Assembly (NCBI GenBank): GCA_910589265.1
Contig: CAJUTQ010000070.1
Location: 1-16,584, forward strand
DNA from: an uncultured Lachnospiraceae bacterium
GTDB taxonomy: Bacteria; Bacillota; Clostridia; Lachnospirales; Lachnospiraceae
Length of the DNA: 16,584 nucleotides
Direction of reading: 5' to 3'
Shown: piece after piece, positions 6,566 through 11,511 of the stretch
How positions within the stretch are numbered: the first letter of the stretch is position 1
How the letters are laid out: the number at the start of each line of letters is the position of its first letter
Program-made: the position numbers and the translations under genes
The notes under the pieces: model-generated
Seen by the model: the letters and a program-made list of their open reading frames with translations, nothing else
Databases searched by the model: none
What the model was told of the DNA's origin: nothing

Positions 6566-7987
6566 TTATAATAGGGCCAAATATTTTCCAGAGATATAGC
6601 CCACTTGCTGGCTCTTTGCTTTTATTTTAAACCAGCCATTTACCTCTTTTAAAAGCTCCACTTCCTCATCTAAATGGAGAACAGACAGAATATTCTTTTC
6701 TTCCACCTTTGGTTCTTTTCGTATATTTAATGCCACACAGTTGTATACCTTTCCTCTTGCAGGTACAATATATTCTCCATAGACATATCCCTTCTTCGTC
6801 TTATACCAATGAGTGGAAGTATTTCCTAAAATTTCTACCAATTCCCCCTTTTTATAGGAGCCTACAATGGATGCAGAACTATTTGGCTCAGAACGAATAT
6901 TAAGATTTCCTTGATTTGTATGGACTTTTCCAAGAAAGTCTGCAAAATTTTGGGATAGGGTTTCCCATGGGGAAGGAGAAGGGGAGGTAAGAGGATTGGG
7001 CAGGTCAACAGCCCACATATATTTCACCTGTTTGGAAAATAAATCCCAAGTATTTTTCTGTCTTCCTGGGGCTGTAGAAGCAGGATCATGGATAGATATA
7101 TAGCCATTTTCATACTCATATAAAAGAATAAAATGTCCGGCATTTGTCCAGTTTCCCTTACCCATACAGGCAATGACCCAATGTCCTTTTTTCAATGTTT
7201 GGAGTGCCAGCGTATGGGCAGAGGAGGAGGATTGACCATATAGATTCCTTTGATTTAACTGTTTGCATGAAATCCCATATTTCTTTAACTGGGGAACAAA
7301 ATAAGAGTAATAAGTTCCTTGATGGATGGCTTTATATCCGTTGGCCATGGACCATTCTGCTGTTGTGATGGGAGTTACACTTTTATCTTTTAAGGTAGCG
7401 ATAATCATGGCAGCGACAACAACCCCGCATCCAGAGCTGCCAATGGTCTTTTTTTCTCCTTTTGCAGAATAATTGTAATGTTTCCACTGGGGATCTGTTT
7501 GAAGATAGAGGACAGGTTTCACTACTTGTGGAAGGGGAGAAAACGATGAAGGGGAAGCGATAGGTCTGTCGAACAATTCCTTTTCCTCCATGCGCCTTTG
7601 AATAAGTCCTTGCAGAGCTTTTCCTCCAGCTTTGTGATAGGCAGGAAGCTTTGCACTTATTTCTGAAATGGAGCGTTGTCCATTTTGAAGAAGTGTTTTT
7701 AGATTTCCTACTCCACAGTTAAAGGTGAAGCTCACCAAGGCGTCAAATTGGTTTTGGTTAAAGTGATATAGATGGTTATACTGGTTGACCCCTTTTTCAG
7801 CGTTTTTGCAGTCGGATTTCAAATATTCTTCTGCTTTTTCCTTTGTTATTACCTGGCCTTTGAAAACGCCAGATGTATGGCCATAACCAATGGTCCACAC
7901 ACCTACTGCATCTTCATATGCCTTTAAAAGGCAGCCTTCAAATTTCTTAATGAAAGCAAGTCCTTGATCGCTTATAGACATACTCAT
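6566..7987 (-). CDS. Modular endolysin: GH24 lysozyme, C39-like peptidase, two SH3 domains
   Basis: This 473-residue enzyme should cut both the sugar backbone and the peptides of peptidoglycan. Residues 1-145 form a T4-type lysozyme (GH24) with the expected triad spacing E17, D26 and T32 (FEGCLLKAYEDAVGVWTIGY). Residues about 158-335 look like a papain-like C39 peptidase domain, with Cys187 in SSGCGVVVAAM, His285 in AGHFILLYEY and Asp301 in HDPAS. Two bacterial SH3 domains follow at about 360-410 (LNIRSEPNSSASIVG) and 415-473 (LNIRKEPKVEE), which probably bind the cell wall. There is no signal peptide, so release would need a holin; the two-TM gene directly upstream is the candidate. ATG occurs at 7987 and 7981; the site AAGGATG fits 7987. 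Confidence 0.88.
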   Translation of the reverse strand: MSMSISDQGLAFIKKFEGCLLKAYEDAVGVWTIGYGHTSGVFKGQVITKEKAEEYLKSDCKNAEKGVNQYNHLYHFNQNQFDALVSFTFNCGVGNLKTLLQNGQRSISEISAKLPAYHKAGGKALQGLIQRRMEEKELFDRPIASPSSFSPLPQVVKPVLYLQTDPQWKHYNYSAKGEKKTIGSSGCGVVVAAMIIATLKDKSVTPITTAEWSMANGYKAIHQGTYYSYFVPQLKKYGISCKQLNQRNLYGQSSSSAHTLALQTLKKGHWVIACMGKGNWTNAGHFILLYEYENGYISIHDPASTAPGRQKNTWDLFSKQVKYMWAVDLPNPLTSPSPSPWETLSQNFADFLGKVHTNQGNLNIRSEPNSSASIVGSYKKGELVEILGNTSTHWYKTKKGYVYGEYIVPARGKVYNCVALNIRKEPKVEEKNILSVLHLDEEVELLKEVNGWFKIKAKSQQVGYISGKYLALL

Positions 7988-7999
7988 ACATTCACATCC

Positions 8000-8377
8000 T
8001 TATCCATCAGCATTTTCCTTTTCTACAGAAGAAGGAGTACTGCTGTCATTGAGTAATTTTGTATCCCAGATTTTTATGCCGGCAAGTCCTAGCAATTCTG
8101 TGCCAAAAAATCCATAGACACATGTAGTCAGAGTAGGGCTTAATTCCATCATCGTATTTTTTTGCAGCAAAATAGCTCCAATAGTATAGGCGATAATAGC
8201 GGCAATAGAAAGTAATACGATTCCTTTACTAAACTTCATAGAAAACAAAAATGGAAGATGGAGTTTAAAGATTTCCCATTTTAGCTTTCTCTCTTCATAT
8301 TTTATTTTTGCAATGGCTTGTCTGCGCTGTAATTGACGGATTGTTTTTTCATAGGATCCACCATATCTATAAAACAT
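8000..8377 (-). CDS. Two-TM membrane protein, candidate holin
   Basis: The 125-residue protein has a very basic, Arg/Lys/Gln-rich N-terminus (1-50) and two membrane segments, about 53-71 (IVLLSIAAIIAYTIGAILL) and 82-101 (TLTTCVYGFFGTELLGLAG). A short polar C-terminal tail follows. Size, two TM segments and its place 12 nt upstream of the endolysin fit a holin, the protein that opens the membrane for the lysin. It matches no holin family I can name with certainty, so this is a context-based call. Confidence 0.6.
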   Translation of the reverse strand: MFYRYGGSYEKTIRQLQRRQAIAKIKYEERKLKWEIFKLHLPFLFSMKFSKGIVLLSIAAIIAYTIGAILLQKNTMMELSPTLTTCVYGFFGTELLGLAGIKIWDTKLLNDSSTPSSVEKENADG

Positions 8378-8391
8378 TTATTTGTTTTCCC

Positions 8392-8586
8392 CTACTTTCT
8401 ATAGATTTCTTCCACATATTTTTTGCAAATTTCTTTTTTGCCTATTTCTATGTAACGATCCTTTCTAGGGCAATATCTTTGGTTTATACAAAGCTGGGAC
8501 AAAGCGCCATCTTCACCAAAAAGCTTACAAAATAGCATGGGTTTTTTTGTACGTTGGGAAATTTTTTCGTAAGAATTTTTACACAT
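8392..8586 (-). CDS. Small cysteine-rich protein of unknown function
   Basis: The 64-residue basic product contains five cysteines (about 2, 20, 33, 39 and 54), which may bind a metal. The ATG at 8586 is preceded by AAAGGTGAT with a short spacer. It lies between a terminator-like hairpin (8601-8626) and the candidate holin gene 14 nt downstream, in the same direction. I do not recognise its family. The overlapping plus-strand frame (8308-8535) is a shadow. Confidence 0.55.
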   Translation of the reverse strand: MCKNSYEKISQRTKKPMLFCKLFGEDGALSQLCINQRYCPRKDRYIEIGKKEICKKYVEEIYRK

Positions 8587-8598
8587 TCTATCACCTTT

Positions 8599-8626
8599 AA
8601 AAGGAAGGGAGTTTTCTCCCTTCCTT
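8599..8626 (-). terminator. Strong hairpin after the tail protein gene
   Basis: AAGGAAGGGAG (8601-8611) and CTCCCTTCCTT (8616-8626) make a perfect 11-bp stem with a 4-nt loop. On the minus strand it is followed by TTTTAAAGG. It begins 9 nt after the tail protein stop codon and its T run merges into the ribosome binding site of the next gene. A leaky terminator here would leave the tail protein mRNA more abundant than the lysis mRNA. Confidence 0.65.
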
Positions 8627-8635
8627 ATCTATCTA

Positions 8636-9649
8636 TTAAAGGACGATAACGTCAACTTTGTCGGACATACCATTGTATGTAACTGTAATTTTTGCTCCCC
8701 CTGAGGCAACTGCTGTCACTAGTCCATCCCCATCTACGGCAGCAATACTAGGGTCATCGCTTACAAAGGTGCAGTCTCCATTTTCCAGCTGGATAGGAGA
8801 GTATAGAGCGCCTTTTAAACCAACGACAGAAAGGGAACCTTTCTTTGCAGCTTGGGCAGAATCTAAGGTAAGGGTAGAAGGAGTAGCTGCAATTTCTGTG
8901 ACATTCATGACGTTTGTCATTTCATCAAACTCTTTAATATAGGCATATACGCTAGAGCCTCCTGAGCAGCTGTCCCCTTCCACGGCAAGGGCTTTACCGT
9001 CAATATTTGTGCTGGATACACCATCTGGCGTGAAACTAATCGTAAAGTTACCGCTTGGCTGATAAGATGGAATAATAATTTGAACGCTTCCTACTTTGCC
9101 TAGTTTGTTATTGTGTTTATCTGCGTCCAGGACGAGCTTGTAAACATTGGGAGCTGTGTCCCCGTCAATAGTAATTGTTTTCACAATTCTTGTATATTGA
9201 TAAGTTGCCAAAACCGTTCCTTTTTCAACGCCAAACTGGGTTAAGTCAATGGCTGTCCCTTGAGGAGTCACTGTGACAATATTGCCATTTTGTAATTCAA
9301 CGGCAACATCTCCAAGGGGAGTGGATGACAATACCCCAAGTCCAGAAGTCAATTCAATACATTCCCCTAACTTATAAATATCAGAGAGACCTTCTGTAAT
9401 TTTAGATCCGGCTTGGGCAGCAATATACTCTAACTTCCAATCAGCTGCCTCCAAGGTAACATTTAATTCCCTCCCATATTTAAAAGAGTAAAGGAGTTTA
9501 TTACCTTTTCCTGCATTGACATTCTGCTCCTGCATAGCTACCTCAATAGAGGCATTGAGATTGGTCGTACCAGTACATGCTAAAATATCGTTGTAATATA
9601 AGGCGAAATCAGCAGTACTTACTAAAAAATTTTTTGCGTTTTGAGACAT
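8636..9649 (-). CDS. Phage major tail-type protein with C-terminal Ig-like (BIG2) domain
   Basis: The 337-residue protein starts with a beta-rich phage tail-tube-like part (about 1-245). It includes SASIEVAM-like and YKLGECIEL stretches and motifs such as VTPQGTAIDLTQFG and GNFTISFTPDGVS. The last 85 or so residues form an Ig-like BIG2 domain (ATPSTLTL, then SDDPSIAAVDGDGLVTAVASGG and VTYNGMSDKVDV). Tail-tube proteins with an added Ig domain are common in siphophages; the domain decorates the tail surface and may stick to carbohydrates. The start ATG has GTGAGGAATTC upstream. It follows a 255-residue phage gene and is followed by a hairpin, as often seen after an abundant structural gene. The exact structural role (tube or related) is inferred. 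Confidence 0.75.
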   Translation of the reverse strand: MSQNAKNFLVSTADFALYYNDILACTGTTNLNASIEVAMQEQNVNAGKGNKLLYSFKYGRELNVTLEAADWKLEYIAAQAGSKITEGLSDIYKLGECIELTSGLGVLSSTPLGDVAVELQNGNIVTVTPQGTAIDLTQFGVEKGTVLATYQYTRIVKTITIDGDTAPNVYKLVLDADKHNNKLGKVGSVQIIIPSYQPSGNFTISFTPDGVSSTNIDGKALAVEGDSCSGGSSVYAYIKEFDEMTNVMNVTEIAATPSTLTLDSAQAAKKGSLSVVGLKGALYSPIQLENGDCTFVSDDPSIAAVDGDGLVTAVASGGAKITVTYNGMSDKVDVIVL

Positions 9650-9701
9650 TTGAATTCCTCACTTTCTTTTTTTCTTTATTTAAAATAAAATAAGAGGAAG
9701 A

Positions 9702-10469
9702 TTAATGCACTTTTCCCCTTAATTCATTTTCATCGGTTTTTAAATGCTTGTATTTATCTTCTTCTTCCAGAGAAGTCATCCAATATTTGATAGGCTCTTT
9801 AAAAGAAACCATACCGCTGCATTCCCCTGTTTTAGCAATTTTATAATGTTCATGGAGCTGATATCGTTTCATGTAGCGCCAAAACTTGCGAATAGTCATA
9901 TGGCTGATTCTTTCTTCTGTTGTGTTCATGGCTATGACAAGAGAGTCAATGTAATCTTCCAGATTTCCCTTGTCCCTTCCCCTGCTTTGGGCATTTTCTG
10001 CTTTTATTAACCGCTGTTCTGTATCGTAATGAAGAAATGCATCCATATCAAAGGAAATATCATTTTGAATAATGATAATCCGTCTTAGATCATCAAATAT
10101 TTGGGGAGTAATCCATTCATGATTGATACAAAATTCCTTTGTCTGTTCATGGATTTTTATTTCTGCATCTTTACAGCATAGCTGTAATAATTGAATGGAA
10201 TAAAAGAGATATTGGGATAACCCAGGAATTTCATAGGAAGCTTCTAATTCCTTGTTTCCCAAACTATGATGGAGAAAATCCAGATAGGTCATTTTAATAA
10301 TTTTTTTATCGTGGAATATACTGTTTTTTCTAAGGGTAATGGATTTGGACAATGTTTGAAACAAGACAATGTCCTTCATAGTTACAGGATGTACTGTGAT
10401 ATGGGGATGATAGGGAATAGGCTGATTATATAGTAAGTATGGAAATAAAGATTGTTTGCTAATTTCCAT
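9702..10469 (-). CDS. Phage structural/assembly-type protein, function unknown
   Basis: The 255-residue soluble protein is mostly helical, with many aromatic and charged residues. It has a central helical region (about 80-165) and a conserved-looking C-terminal part with HMTIRKFWRYMKRYQ and GMVSFKEPIKYWM. It lies just before the tail protein. Position and size fit a tail assembly or neck-type protein, but I cannot place it in a named family. The ATG at 10469 follows GAGGGG closely, and the gene begins 7 nt after the stop of the upstream gene, which suggests coupled translation. Confidence 0.55.
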   Translation of the reverse strand: MEISKQSLFPYLLYNQPIPYHPHITVHPVTMKDIVLFQTLSKSITLRKNSIFHDKKIIKMTYLDFLHHSLGNKELEASYEIPGLSQYLFYSIQLLQLCCKDAEIKIHEQTKEFCINHEWITPQIFDDLRRIIIIQNDISFDMDAFLHYDTEQRLIKAENAQSRGRDKGNLEDYIDSLVIAMNTTEERISHMTIRKFWRYMKRYQLHEHYKIAKTGECSGMVSFKEPIKYWMTSLEEEDKYKHLKTDENELRGKVH

Positions 10470-10476
10470 AGGCCCC

Positions 10477-10980
10477 TCATTCGTGAAGATTCGTAATGGT
10501 ATATTTTAGGCGTTTCCCATAATAGCCATCCTTAGGACAATATAAGGTACAAAAATCTTTAGGGGAGCAAGTAAGAGTTCCTATGCCTAGCAGACTTTCT
10601 TTTCCATTTAATTGTTTATCCACAATGTCACATAAGATGTCGATACGGTTCCCATAGGTTCCTGCAATATATCCCATGTTTTTCACTTGTTCCACAGTGG
10701 GAACGGTAGAGTCTGTAATTCTTACCAGCTCCTTTGACGCAAAAATAGATACATAAATATTGAAATCTGTAAACATGTTTTGGCGTATATCTTCAATAGC
10801 TGTTTCTACAATAACAAAAGCTCCTACATCCTTCGTTGTCTCCATAACAAAATCATAATCAAAAACATATTCCCAATCTTTGGAAGGAGGATTGATTAAG
10901 GCTATAAAGTCTTGATTTTCTAATAAGAGATGGATAATCTTATTTTTGTAAATAGATGCATAAGATAAGCTTGTTATAAT
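10477..10980 (-). CDS. Phage protein of unknown function, apparent AUU start
   Basis: An ATG-based reading would give 122 residues from 10845, but that ATG has no ribosome binding site and the same frame continues upstream with clearly protein-like text (YKNKIIHLLLENQDFIALIN, then KDWEYVFDYDFV) up to a TGA at 10981-10983. The only strong ribosome binding site, GGAGGTGAT (GGAGG at 10987-10991), sits 6 nt before the first codon after that stop, ATT at 10978-10980. There is no ATG, GTG or TTG in this frame between them. The most economical reading is a 167-residue protein begun at AUU. The C-terminal half contains YIAGTYGNRIDILCDIVD and DGYYGKRLKYTITNL. Small tail or neck proteins of phages have such size and place, but I recognise no family. 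Confidence 0.6.
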   Translation of the reverse strand: MITSLSYASIYKNKIIHLLLENQDFIALINPPSKDWEYVFDYDFVMETTKDVGAFVIVETAIEDIRQNMFTDFNIYVSIFASKELVRITDSTVPTVEQVKNMGYIAGTYGNRIDILCDIVDKQLNGKESLLGIGTLTCSPKDFCTLYCPKDGYYGKRLKYTITNLHE

Positions 10981-11010
10981 TCATCACCTCCAAAATTGCT
11001 CTATCTTTCC

Positions 11011-11063
11011 TTAAAAAAGAGACAAGCGGCCATACTTCTAGAAAAAGAAGCACCACCGCTTGT
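11011..11063 (-). terminator. Terminator or attenuator hairpin before the AUU-start gene
   Basis: ACAAGCGG (11022-11029) pairs with CCGCTTGT (11056-11063). Inside it CTTCT (11035-11039) pairs with AGAAG (11046-11050), with symmetric 5-nt internal loops. On the minus strand a run of six T follows (11012-11018 region). The structure fits an intrinsic terminator, yet only about 20 nt separate it from the ribosome binding site of the next gene, leaving no room for a separate promoter. Confidence 0.65.
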
Positions 11064-11108
11064 ATGAGAAAAGGGAAGATAAGATTTGCCATTGTATTGT
11101 TCTTCTTC

Positions 11109-11240
11109 CTATAGCTCCCTTATTTTTTCCAGCTTTATTTTTGGCGGAAGTACAGGATAGTTTTCCAGTAAGTTCCGAAGAAAAACATACCGGGTGAAAA
11201 AAGGTTTTCCTAACTTTTTAGGATGTTTTTTTCCAGCCAT
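11109..11240 (-). CDS. Small basic ORF overlapping the HU-like gene
   Basis: An ATG at 11240 opens 43 codons in a frame different from the HU-like gene, overlapping its last 23 nt. The product is rich in Lys, Leu and Pro and begins MAGKKHPKKLGKPFFTR, followed by YVFLRNLLENYPVLPPKIKL. Composition after the overlap is clearly more protein-like than in the other frames, and the stop lies well before the terminator hairpin. The ribosome binding site is weak, so translation may be coupled to the HU-like gene. No family is recognised. Confidence 0.45.
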   Translation of the reverse strand: MAGKKHPKKLGKPFFTRYVFLRNLLENYPVLPPKIKLEKIREL

Positions 11241-11511
11241 TTTTCTGTTTGATTTTCTTTTTTAAACTTTCATTGATTTTAAAAATGGGATAAATGCATA
11301 TTTTTTCTATCCTTTTTTCCTTTCCACATAATAGGCCTTTGGCATTTTTCTTGGCAAGGAAAAAAGTTCCCATATTTGGGATTTCAACAACTTCATCCAA
11401 GATAAGCTTTTCCACAATTAAGTCATAGGTTATATGAAAAAGTTCCTCCACCATATAGCTGCTTAAGTCAGCCCGTTTGGACAGTTCCTTTACCAATTCT
11501 TTTTTATTCAT
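11218..11511 (-). CDS. HU/IHF-family DNA-binding protein
   Basis: This 97-residue protein has the HU layout: N-terminal helices beginning MNKKELVKELSKRADLS, the turn EIPNMGTF (GTF at 48-50), a DNA-binding arm region (about 53-74) and the final PIFKINESLKKKIK (75-88). HU proteins bend and compact DNA. The arm lacks the usual Arg-Asn-Pro tip and instead carries LLCGKEKRIEK, so its DNA contacts may differ. The ATG overlaps the stop of the RNA polymerase gene by 8 nt (ATGAATAA), and its ribosome binding site GAGGAGG is encoded inside the last codons of that gene. The two are therefore translationally linked. Confidence 0.85.
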   Translation of the reverse strand: MNKKELVKELSKRADLSSYMVEELFHITYDLIVEKLILDEVVEIPNMGTFFLAKKNAKGLLCGKEKRIEKICIYPIFKINESLKKKIKQKNGWKKTS

